DNA of 64,000 bases from assembly GCA_023238725.1 (NCBI GenBank), contig CM041534.1, positions 23,558,303 through 23,622,302 of the forward strand, read 5' to 3'. Position 1 is the stretch's first letter; every line of letters begins with the position of its first letter. The stretch comes from Scortum barcoo (lineage: Eukaryota; Chordata; Actinopteri; Centrarchiformes; Terapontidae). This document shows positions 53,043 to 64,000 of this stretch, in pieces. Both the position numbers and the translations under genes were made by a program. The notes under the pieces are model-generated. The model was not told the origin of the DNA. It made no database searches and saw only the letters and a list, made by a program, of their open reading frames with translations.

Positions 53043-54269
53043 TGGCCATCCATCATCAATAATTATTTTATATAAAAATATCCCTGAAGAGATCTGTAGG
53101 GTTATTTGTTCTGTCTTTTGGGACGTCCCTGAATGATAATGAATAAACTCATCTTTAAGTGTAAGTGGTGGTGGAGAGCCTTTTAACCAATACTCGCATA
53201 CGCATTATTATGTTTAAAATACAAAAACTGATCACCAGACACCGACGGCCTGCAGATTGGCGGTTTGTATTGTACGTATAAAATGTATGTATAAAAAGGC
53301 ATCATTCAGACATATTGTATGGACCTCCCCACCATCCCTGCATCTACATCCTCTAATGTGCAGGTCAAAGTAAAGACAAGAACATTTTGTTGCTGCTGTC
53401 AAGGTGAAAAGAAAAAATGTTTTCACCAGAAAATAAATCTGACCTGGCCTTTCAGCACTCCAATAACAAGGCAGTGCCAGAAGTGAACATGTTGAACACA
53501 AATCCTGACACATAACCTTAAAAGTAGTGAGAGACCCCCCTTTTTTTTGTACTCTCTTTGTGTGTCGATCTCTCTCGGTCACACACACACAGGATGCACA
53601 TTAGGCAGCATGGAGGCGACGGCATTGGCTAGCAAGGCGTCCTTTTGGAGGACAATTATTCTAAGTAGTTTTCCCATCAGCCAGCCCCACGAGCAGAAGA
53701 CCCTCGGGTGAGCCAGAACCTTTCTGAGGAGGCAATCGGGAAAATAGCCACTGTCCAATTTATTTGATAAGGCGAGTGGAGCTCAGACCTGCCAACAGAT
53801 GCAGAGGGGAGGAAAATTGGGGCCGTGCTGCAACCTAGTTGCTGACATTTCCAGAGTTCAAATCACTCTGCATACATAGTGATTATAATGATATTTCAGC
53901 CAGGGTTCAAGGTGGGTATCCGGGTTCAGGGTGCAACGGAGGACTGTTAGCTCCGTAGTAATGCACCGGCTAGGTGATCAGGCAAAACTCATCGTAGCAT
54001 GAGATAGCAAGGCTGCCGTGATTACAATGAAGTGAAAGTCAGCAACTGAGCTTCCCTTCAAGATACCGACAAAGGGAGATTAAATTCAAAGATCTTTTCG
54101 AGCAGGTGGGGGAGGTGGGGGTGGTGTCACGGCTCCTGATGTTCTCAACTTTTCCCCCGAGGAACTTCTATTTCAAATTGGACAGCTCAGAGTAAAACTA
54201 GCTCTCTCTAGGGATCCTCACCCACACAGAAGCCAGTGTAAAAGAAATGACATCCCTCTGTGGGGAAAA

Positions 54270-54324
54270 AACACACACACACGCACGCATTGCCACGCAC
54301 GCACGTTGCACACACACGCGCACG

Positions 54325-54364
<40 letters not shown>
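54270..54364 (+). repeat. (CA)n microsatellite, interrupted
   Basis: Alternating CA with CG interruptions (acacacacacgcacgcattg), ending in a pure run of about 16 CA units. It yields the open frames rich in CVCV and THTH on the two strands, which are artefacts. Confidence 0.97.
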
Positions 54365-54367
<3 letters not shown>

Positions 54368-57300
54368 ATAGAAAAAAAAAATCACAAAGGCATAGCCCAC
54401 AGCATCCTGTAATAAAAAGCTTTGAACTGATCACACCGTACATGGATGGAACTTGTTTAACTAGTTTGGAAATAAATAAAAATGCATCTTAGAGGTCGCC
54501 ACATTAACACGATATGATCACTGTACACAAATGAGATGATACTTTAGGTTAATGGATTATTAGATTAACAAAAGTATTATTTATTTATTTATTAGTATAT
54601 ATATTCTTATAAAATAAGAATAAAGATAAAACCATTAAGTGAGCCAAAAAATAAACAATAATTATTAATATATAATGAAAATAATCATCAGCTGCAGCCT
54701 CAAATGATCATGAGTGAAGACGGCAGCCCACACATGATGTTTAACGTGGCATGATTAATTGGAAATGAGTCCAACATGCCAGAAAAAAAATGCTTTCTCT
54801 CTTTCTCATGCCACCAAAGTAAATTCAAAGCCAAAGAAAATCTGTCCACGTCGGAAGAAATGTGGTTTAGGAATCATGTAGAAAAAGAGAAAGAGACCAG
54901 CTCTCATCTTGCATTAGCAGATCAAACATTCAGGACCCTCTTGAAAATTATAGCAAGTAAATTTGTTCATATAATCATAATCCTTTGCCTTTTTAAATAT
55001 TGAATAGTTAAAGTGTGCAAAAAATACACATGGAAAGTTTGCAATCTTTTGCAGTTAGGGATTTTAAAGACAAACTGAAGGACATCCATCATTAAAAGCT
55101 AACTACCTGTAATTTCGGCCAACTCTGAAAATTAAAATGTCTCTTAAACTGAAGACTTTATGAGGATTTCTGGACATGATGGTAAGTGGACTATAGCTGC
55201 ATCCTCAATGATGATTATATCTGAAGTGTTTTGGACTCTTAAAGTAAAGAATTATCAGTTTTTAAAAGAGAATTATTGCTCCCAATTAAGCACTTCCATG
55301 ATGTAGAAGGTGAAGTACAAATAAACCAAGAAACAAGCTAACATGATGTGTTGAGAGGCTAAACCAGCTTTGGTTCTTTAAAGTAACTTCACACTGCGTG
55401 GCACTCTTTCAAGAAGTGCATCTCAGAGAAAGCTAACTCTGTTAGATGATCAATGTCGTAGATGGGTCGTGTTGCAGACGGGATGAAAAGCAGACAGAGC
55501 GAGAAGAACCACCGCAGGACCTCATCGGACCTCAACCCACAGCCGAGCGAGACCTTTCCTCTCTGGTTCACGCAGCAAACATGCAGCCGGCCTCCCCGTG
55601 CATTTCCTACAATCGATTTTAAAAACATCTTCGGTAATCTGAAGCAAACAGAGCTCCTCCGACACAGCGCTGGCAGCAGCCCTCTGAATGATGTCAATTA
55701 TCCTGCAACAAATGACAGCAATACACCTGAGAGCAGCTCTGAGCTATCTGACATACCCTTACCTTGCAAATCTGGCTCTTTCAAATGCAAATCCACCTTT
55801 ATTTCCCCTCGGCACAGGAATCCCTCTGTGCACACCTACTGTATGTCAGCTTGAAAGAGAGAGACACATACCCCCAAGAAAGGAGCATGAATATATAGCC
55901 TAAAGTAGCCAATAATCTGCTAGATATGGAGAGAGTCTACACCTCAACGTCATTGAGACTCTCTGAACGTTCGAGGAGGTGAGCGAAACCTCACAGACGT
56001 CCCTCCGCGTGGAGTTTGAAATGAAAACGGGAGGCACCTTGAAGCGGTAGTTTGAGAAAAATGACATTACAAAGAAATCACGTGCTCATATAGCTGTCAT
56101 TATCTGCCAGAAAAAGTATATGCTGGCCTGCCTCCAGGTAGACCGGCAGTCTGTGGAAGTAGTTTCCTGGCAGGGGATACGTCTGCGTCTGTTGATTTCT
56201 TTTAAAGCCTCATAAATTTCTCGTCTCTTCCAGAACATCCCGCAGACTAGCGGAAAAGGTCTCGTACCCTCTCAGAGACTCCACATGTCGGGTACGCCCT
56301 TGACTGCAACTTCACCAAAACTTTACTCAGTCCCAAGTGCCGACTTTCTACAAGCCCTTCCTTTTTGGACATCTCTCTGCTTGGTAGCCTTATTTTCTTT
56401 GAGGTATTCAGTATCACCATGGGACCAGGATGTCATTCAGTCTGCTCACTGCACTAATAGGACTACATTCCTAATCCTGCACAAAACTCCTCCTTCCATT
56501 TTTTTTCAACCAAAAGTTACATATGAGACATTTTTATTTTTTTTCTACCTCTCTAAACAAAAGCAGAGTTTCAGAAAAAAAAGTTCATGGACAGTAAATT
56601 GAGTCCTTGGCTTTTGCAATATGTAGTCAGTCATGTGAAAAGGTTCCAGGACATATTTGTTATTCAGCATCACCACAAACCGGCATCTGACCTTGAGAGG
56701 AAAATCTAAAGGTTTCTGCTCTCCTTTTTAATGGTCAAAGCTACAGGTCACGCTCCTGATTGTGCAGTTTAATCAGGCTTGCCATTTATTCGGCTCAAAC
56801 ACGTGCCTAAGTGGAATACAAAGATTTGGGGAAATTGATTGAGGCAAATGTAAGGTAAGGTGTGGAATGGGAGAAAGGTGCCCTGCGGCGTTTTAGAGAT
56901 ATGATTCAGAATACCTGCAAAATCAAAAATGAAGCAAACAACTGTCAACAGAGCGAAACAGCATTTCATCCCACACTGCCTTCTCGACATGCAGTTCACC
57001 ACATCATTAGTAAACAGCCGGCGTGTCCTCTTTACAGGCTGCCGTCTGAACTATCTCTGCTTTTTTCACCAGGTGATGTGCAAACCTTTAAAATAATCTG
57101 GTGGTCAGGACACCACCTTTACCCCTGCTTTACCCCGTCCATCCTCAGTGGACGACATCCATCTGAGCCTCTTTCTTTCTTGCAACAGAGAAAATTAAAT
57201 ATAAAAAGCTGCAAAGTAATTAATCTGAACAACCCTCACTTTTATTAAATGCATCCACAATTACCCTTTGAAAATTGCTCTTTTTAACCATCATTACTTT

Positions 57301-60300
57301 CTTCATTAAAAAATAAACAACATCACCATATTATTTTCATGTCATTCATGCTGCTAGAAAGTCTCAACTATTATTAACAGCCACAGTAAGAATGAGACAG
57401 ACTTTTTTTACCTACTGCATGTAATCACACAAATACTACAGTCATAACTCGGAGGAAGAACGTTTTGCATGGAAAGGCCTGGTTGTACAAGATCACGTCT
57501 GCTGCTGCTGCTGGGAAATGAGTTTGTTGGAGGGTTAGCAGCGATCTATAACTTCTAAAGTCAATTAGGGACAAAGCGCTCCTCACATACAGTACACAGG
57601 CCGCTCTGGATCCCTCGCTGTGGGCATCTCATTAAAATGCAAATAGTGTGACTGTGTACTGCTATCTCTTAAAAAAAGGGCACCATACTTTTTCCTCTCC
57701 TATGCATTTCGTTATCAGGGATCATGAATAATGATCAAATTGTTGAGATGCCAGTTAGATTGATGCGATGAAGATATGGGAAAGATTTATGCCGCTAAAG
57801 GCCTTTAGCTCCTCAACACTCCAGGTGTAAATATCTATTTATTCGCTCTTTTTATAGTAAATGAAGTCTGAGCACACTTACTGTACCATCACTGAAGCAG
57901 TCGCTCAGTACCAACAATCCTCAGCTGCCAGCCGCCGGCATCTCCCAACTATTTAGTGAGAGTGTTATTGCTTTGCTCAAGGGCAGGGAGTTAAATGAGT
58001 TAACACCCACGGCCGCTAACCTCCTGGACACAGACACTCTTGTTTAATCTTCATGTAGCTTCGGCTTCACTATTTAGGAAATTATTCACAGCAGCTGCAG
58101 CAACAAACTCCTACGAGAACGAGACTGACAGTGACGAGATAAAATAACATAAACACAACTTAATCTTAATCTCAGAGGACATTTTTGTGGCCTCGCTTGT
58201 ATACTGAAATAAATTGCACTTAATTAGATACAGAAATTACAACGCAACATGCCTGAAAAAAGCAGGAAGCAGGTTCTACATCACAGCCAATAAATAAAAT
58301 GTGAAAGAAAAGATGCATGTTGTTGTTTTTTGTGCTAGGTAATGTGAAAAACCACCATTTGCTTCCTCTCACAGACTCACATCTCTCTCCCTCGTTGCCT
58401 TGGTAGCTCTGAGGCTTTCTCTCTCTGTCTTTTCTGAAAGAGGCTAAATGTTGGAAACACTTTCTCCACTGGCCTTTAGCTCCTTCCACCTTCTGGCGTT
58501 GGGTAAAACTGATAAATTTAGCTCAGTTTGCAGTGAAAGAACATCACCATTTTCCTCTGCGCCTCAGATCAGTCCCTCCTCTCTCTCTGTCTAAAACCAA
58601 TCAAGCACACTTCCCACCAAACTCAGCCTGGTGGCACATAAAATACAGAGTAGAGACTGCAAATATGCTCAGAAATGGACTTGTGGTCTTGCAGAAATGA
58701 CACAAATGCTTAAATGTTGCTATTGATTTATTCATGTTAAAATCCACACTTCCTGGGCTTCCCCTCCATCTGGATGCTCCATCTTACTATCTCATACTGA
58801 TATCTTAACTCAGTAAAATAGTAATTCAGTGGCTGCCGTCGACGGCTGAAAGACACGAAGGCGCCGCTCGCCTGTGGCGGTTACTTCTGATGGAAATTAT
58901 ATTATTTTGTGTAGTTTATATAGCTTCTCATCCATCCTGGTGCGCGCTCTCATTTCTCTGCCCTTTCACCAAAGAGCAGAAACAATGATGCCGGATTAAT
59001 TTCAAGAAGATATAAATGTCAGGTGGGAAAGCAACGGCGTGTCGGATCCTCCCCTCTGCATACTGAATACACAAAGTATGAAGAGCAACAAAGGAGAAAT
59101 CACAGAAAAAGATCTTTTCCTCGATTTGGCGTCCGTAGGGATGAATTCTTGCAGCAATAATCTCAGTACTTACACTCACAAATTAAGATTTAATTCAAAA
59201 CGAATGTCTGTATAGGAAGACCCAATCTTTTAATATATATTTATATATATATTTTAGTCACATCACATACTCACTTTTACTCTCCATTTACCGCCACTGT
59301 CTCGCTCCAGTACACATCCCAACTGTTTAATTAAACCTTTACAAAATACAGCTGAAGGCTCCTCCACGTTATCAGCAGACGGTTGGAATAGTTAGTGCAG
59401 ATCACCTCGCCGCTAAAATGTGGCCTGTTTCAAATAAATACGGTCACTGTTTGTTCGCAGCCTGTACTGAGCGGCTCCTGCAACATTAAAGTTTCATACA
59501 AACCACATGAAATGTGAGGCCCATCTTTCTAAAAGTCGCAGTCCTTTCCGTGAATGTATTTTAGGCTATTTTGAGTTCAATAACACGGACGCCACCTGTG
59601 CATGAGACGCAGCCTTCTACTCTGAGAGAGCGAGGAAAGGGAGATGTTCTAGTATTTGTTCTCTGCAATGGAGTCATCATTTTAGCCAGTGATTAATCAG
59701 TTGTATTTGTGTTTATAAGCGTCTAATTCTTCTTCTTATGTATTTCAAGGATAAACAGAGATCTACTTTAAAGGTTTAGGACAGTATAGGGTTGGGCAGT
59801 GTTGACGATCTTTCTGATTTTGCCTTTATCAGAGACCAAGGCTGGACTTTATGATTAAAAAAGCCAAAAAAATGAGGACTTTAGATTTTACTTGTAATTT
59901 AATCATGAAGGGAGTTGTGATCTGAGCTGGTTTTGTCTGCAGTTTTCAGTATTTTTCAGCAAGCCACCAAAAAGCTATTCCTCGAACAGAAAGACGCGTC
60001 CTTGGGTGCCATTTCCTGCAACAAGCGGTGCAAACAAATAAACTCACAAACACCAGAAGACATTATTTGACAGCACGCCAAACTCTTTAAGCCACAGCGA
60101 AACAATTTATCCTGACTTCATGAAGCTGTCTGACCCCAATCACTGACAAGAAAACAAACCACCAAGAGACCATGACGACGTGAAGATGGACTGAGCAGGA
60201 AGTGGTACAGCCGGTACGATGGAGACAGAAGCAGAAATTAATTTCCAAAGTGTTCTCAGCATAAAAGCACAGGAGGAATCATTATCAAAGCAGCTGCTCA

Positions 60301-63240
60301 ACAGGTAGTCTGCAGCCACAGCGGGGTCAGTCGGTGGGACGTCGACTGAATCCAACAGTACTGAAGAGAGTCGAGAAAATATCACGTAAAAATTATCATG
60401 TGATAGATAGAAGGTTTTTTTGTTCACCATCGTTCTCCTCTCGATCGTTATATTTTTCAACTTACTTTGGCAGCGCATTTGCTAATAAAGCCCACTAAAG
60501 TGAACACACACAAAGAGCGGGGAGTGAAGTGAATCATCTCACGTCACGCCGAGCGTGTAATCATTACAGCCCCGCTGCTTCCACCTCTTCACGCCTGCCT
60601 CTAATACTCTGCGACCTGTCCTCATGTCAACCCCACCTTAATGTACTTCCCCGGGCTCCATTTAAATCACTCCGCTCCAGTTCCCTGCGTCCTCCAGACT
60701 CTTCTCCCCGCTCTTTGTCTTCTTCTTGTTTCTCTCGCTCTTCCCTTTCTGTCTCCTCACCCGGCCGCTCTAATTGCCTTGCTTTGCCAAATGAGCCAAC
60801 CAATTGTGCCTCCAGTTAAAAAGCTGATGAGGAGTCAGCCCCATCCAGTCCTCCAGCTTGTTGGGCTTGGGAGGCTAAATAAAGAGGGAGGGAGATGAAT
60901 GAAGCTCGCTCCTGAACGCAAAATTTCATCTCCACCGCGCTGACAGCCATCGCCTGCGACAGGCGGCGTGCAATCATATTCCTGCATCCCACGAGAGTCA
61001 GGTTTCTGGCACCCACATCTCTGCGGCTTCTCGAACCTTGTGTCAGTGTTATTTTCATGGATCGACTGATGTGCGTATCAGGTTACTGATACCTACGGGG
61101 AAAAAGAAGCTCTGTCTCCGTCAGCCTCGTACAGAAGTCAAAAGATTTACAATAAATGCACCTGTCTCAAAACTGTATTGGAAACTTTGCTGAAGCGTAA
61201 ACAGTTAAAAAAGGGATTTAAAAAAAAAAAAGCAAAGGACACGGTTGACACTGTTCAAGGCGCTTCGGTGAAATGCATGGAGAAGCTGTGTGATAAACAG
61301 GGTCAAAAGCTGCCTAACTCTAAAAAAGTTATAAAGATGACATTTCACACATTCAGTTATATCTGACAGGAAGTAATAATGAAACTTAAACTTCAATACG
61401 GGATGTTTATTCACGGCTGCTTTTGGCATCACAGAGCTGTTCGGTCTTGCAGCAGTGTGATGAAAAGAGCGCCGGGCTTCTGGTTAATTCAATTACGGCA
61501 AAGTTTTCCTCACTTTTACCACCAAATGTTGGCTGGCTCGGCCTCAGCTCTCGCCTAAATGTCACTTGGTCTCCACGGAAAGTCCCAAAGCAATCGCTGA
61601 ACAGTCAACTTAGAGAGAGACGCTAATTAACCAAATCTGAGATGCTCTCTGAATCACTGCTGTCGAGAAATGAGAAGAAGTGAGCTAAAAATACTGGCAG
61701 CCAAACAAAACGAGTGTTTGCATAATGTTGGTCTGCATCTGGTAAATGAAAAGGAGGATGAACTCTGATTTCTAGTGACAGTCACCTTTATGAAGTCACA
61801 TAATGTGGAGTAACGCGGTGACTCAATGCTGCGCTTCCTTTAACTTTGGGGACTTGAAAGAGACAGACGGATGGTGAAAATTACAGCAGTAGACACCCAG
61901 ATAAAATGAATCTTGGTCGCTCAAAACAATCAATCTCCAAAAAGCACCACACATGATGCAACTCAACAGCATCTTTCTTTAAAAGCCGCCATGACAAAGC
62001 TGCTCCCACATCCTCAAACTAATAATTTAACTTTGACACGATAAATTTGCTGGAGTTCCCCTGTTAAGTCTGCTTGTCATCTTTAAAGACAAATATATTA
62101 AAATGTAATATCCCGTAAGTGAATGTTACATAATGATTTAATTCATAAAAACACTTCATTCAGTTTTATTTAAAAACAGCGATCTGACGACAGGTGTTTC
62201 GCTTAGTTTAGTTTGCAAATTGCAGCTGTACCCCCCTGGGGTTTATTCAGTTTTTTCACAACTAACTTGAATAGATTTCCCTGACTTGAATTACACAGAG
62301 AGACAGATTTCATAGTAGATTCAGATATTATTATCTATTCCTTTTTTCTTTCATCTCCCTTAAATATCACTTGGTGTGTGTGGCTGAATCTGCAGTAACC
62401 ACACTAGTGCATGTTTTTTTATAGTCTGTTTTACACACACACACGAGCAGCAGCTGTGGTTGTGTTGTTCACCCACTTCACCCTGAACCCCGTGTCCTCA
62501 TTTATGGAGTCGTGCTGGTGGCAACCCTAAAGCTCCAGAGTACCAGCTGCACAGGTGGCTCCTGAACACAGGTTTTAAAGATGGCACACTATAAAAGAAA
62601 CAAAATAAATAAATAAAAAAAAGAGAAGAGGAGGACAGCTCGAGAGCATGTTTCCCTTTTGTGTTTGAGTTCAGATCAGCTGGGGCTTATTGCTGAGACT
62701 GATCTCAGGTGATGGTTTAAGGATCTTCGTACATTAAACACTGCGCTAATATGAGGTGGAGATCTGACATATATATACTGCAGCCTGTATGTACACACAC
62801 TCTTTCCCTGCAGTGCTGATGGTACAACATCTCAATGTAAACCTGCAGTGTTAAAACAAAGACGTGATTTCCTGCAGTACATGTTCTATATTTCATACAA
62901 AGTCTTCCTGGCCTGTCTAACATAAATAAAAACGTCTCGAGCCGTGCACACTCCAGCACATTAGAGCAGTAACAGTGGGAGAGCTGTGCAGTGTGGGAGA
63001 CGCCCTTTTATTTAGCTGCCTAAGCACAGTGACAATGCGTTGGCTTTGAAATGGTTGAGAAACCCCCCTGAGGGGAGGCGAGGACAACAGGAAGCTTTTA
63101 AAAGAGGAAACCTATTGGATGCACCGTCTTACTCCCCTCGTGGTTTAAAAGAAGAGTAGCTATCCTGTATCACACCATCTCAACACACAGAGCTGAAATT
63201 GATATCGATCTCTCCATCTGACACCAGGGAGGTACACTAC

Positions 63241-63270
63241 CAAAAAAAAAATATATATATATATATATTG
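63241..63270 (+). repeat. A-run followed by (AT)n
   Basis: About ten A followed by about nine AT units; simple sequence. Confidence 0.9.
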
Positions 63271-63510
63271 GGCTGCTCCTTTAAAAGGTGCAGCTTTCAC
63301 TTGCTTTTCTGGGAACTTTCCTCATTTTACATTATAGCTGCATCTAAAATTTGTCCTGTGAATGTATGCTACAGTGTGTGAGGGTGAAAAAGTGCTGAAA
63401 CTCGACTCGACAAACAGTGGTGCAATTACAGCTGAACCTGGTTTGCAGGGCTGTACAGGAGCCTCATCGAGGCCAGGCCACAGTGGGTAAGACGCGTGCA
63501 TCCTTATGAG

Positions 63511-63538
63511 TGTGAGTGTGTGTGTGTGTGTGTGTGTG
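63511..63538 (+). repeat. (TG)n microsatellite
   Basis: tgtgag followed by about 11 uninterrupted TG units; simple sequence. Confidence 0.95.
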
Positions 63539-64000
63539 AGGTTTGTGGAGTAAATTATACAAAGTAAAGTGTTTCTACAACCTCGAGCTTGGCTTCTGCA
63601 GCAGGGAAACAGAGCCAGCCGGGGCTAACTCATTATTCATGTCCCTCGGTTTCTTCCCAAACAAAATTAACGCGAATGTGTTGGAATGATGCTGCTAAAG
63701 GAAATTATTTGTCACTCCGGCTCTGGCGTCAAAAATAACTGTGGTGCGTGCTCTCCGCCATGCGAGAGAGGAGAGGAGATAGATTAGTGGAGGGGAGAGG
63801 AGACGGGAGAAACGGCAGATAGAGGTGAAGTAGAGTGGAAAACAGATGTGGGGAAGGTGAGATGGGTGAAGAGTGAGGAGCAGCGTGGCGATATATCAAA
63901 AAACCTTTTTAGTTTTGGACAGTCTTTGCTGCTGCAAGAGTGTAAGCAATTTGGTCTGATAAATGTGCGTTTGTGTGTTTCAAAGTGCGACAGAAAACGG

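Larger units (their letters stand above)
39421..64000 (-). other. Intron 5' of exon A (partial, at least 24.6 kb)
   Basis: The acceptor cctgcag of exon A marks its 3' end; the matching donor is outside the window. The family would continue upstream with a segment ending in a pattern like ISRN.TEDRFTLR. I found nothing like it on the minus strand, though an exon of under about 180 bp without an internal methionine could be missed. The longest minus-strand open frame (162 codons, 48922-49410) has no recognisable domain. Repeats and simple sequences in it are listed separately. Confidence 0.65.

Noticed and set aside
54198..54443. Open frames encoding CVCVCV and THTHTH repeats
   Set aside because: Translation artefacts of the CA microsatellite.
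55462..55854. 130-codon plus-strand open frame
   Set aside because: Low-complexity S/P/N-rich translation with no domain, no promoter-like context and overlapping open frames on the other strand.
60529..60898. Leucine/serine-rich open frames resembling a signal or membrane segment
   Set aside because: Caused by a pyrimidine-rich tract (ctcttc-type repeats). Several frames are open at once, which indicates composition bias rather than coding.
1..64000. Bacterial-type systems, CRISPR arrays, rRNA or tRNA genes
   Set aside because: No regular spacer arrays, no recognisable tRNA or rRNA sequence and no operon-like gene packing. The sequence is vertebrate intronic DNA.

Overview
This window looks like vertebrate, most probably teleost fish, genomic DNA. 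Coding sequence is limited to five short exons of one gene on the minus strand, separated by introns of about 6 to 8 kb. All five have canonical GT/AG borders on the minus strand, compatible phases and a continuous reading frame. The rest is AT-rich intronic DNA with decayed repeats whose sequence I recognise as typical of fish genomes.

The gene is a member of the TMEM132 family of single-pass type I membrane proteins, best matched to TMEM132E (tmem132e). Running 5' to 3' along the minus strand, exons A (39420-39280), B (30927-30735), C (22337-22194), D (15031-14826) and E (8592-8313) give 321 uninterrupted codons from the middle of the extracellular region. Paralogue-diagnostic stretches such as QFHTTSTEGTDQV, GPDWQVDVTDLV, DTEIINTAILTGRTVAIPVK and GWRVPILPDRR favour E over the C and D paralogues. 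The 5' exons (signal peptide and N-terminal domain) lie beyond base 64000. The 3' exons (remaining Ig-like region, membrane segment and cytoplasmic tail) lie before base 1. The intron upstream of A is therefore at least 24.6 kb if no small exon was missed, and the one downstream of E at least 8.3 kb.

The most interesting structure is a tandem duplication of about 126 bp at 22033-22285. It copies the last ~92 bp of exon C together with its splice donor and about 34 bp of intron. The outer copy (22033-22160) has lost its frame and has no acceptor, so it is a decayed partial exon duplicate inside the C-D intron.

Region by region: 1-8312 is the intron 3' of exon E, with two copies of a dispersed fish repeat. 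8593-14825 and 15032-22193 are introns, the latter with a Tc1/mariner remnant. 22338-30734 holds a non-LTR reverse-transcriptase scrap. 30928-39279 holds a MITE-like element. 39421-64000 is part of the long upstream intron, with LINE-tail-like repeats, a 27-bp tandem repeat, a CA microsatellite, further repeat copies and stretches that may be conserved non-coding elements. I found no bacterial-type genes, CRISPR arrays, rRNA or tRNA genes and no complete second protein-coding gene.
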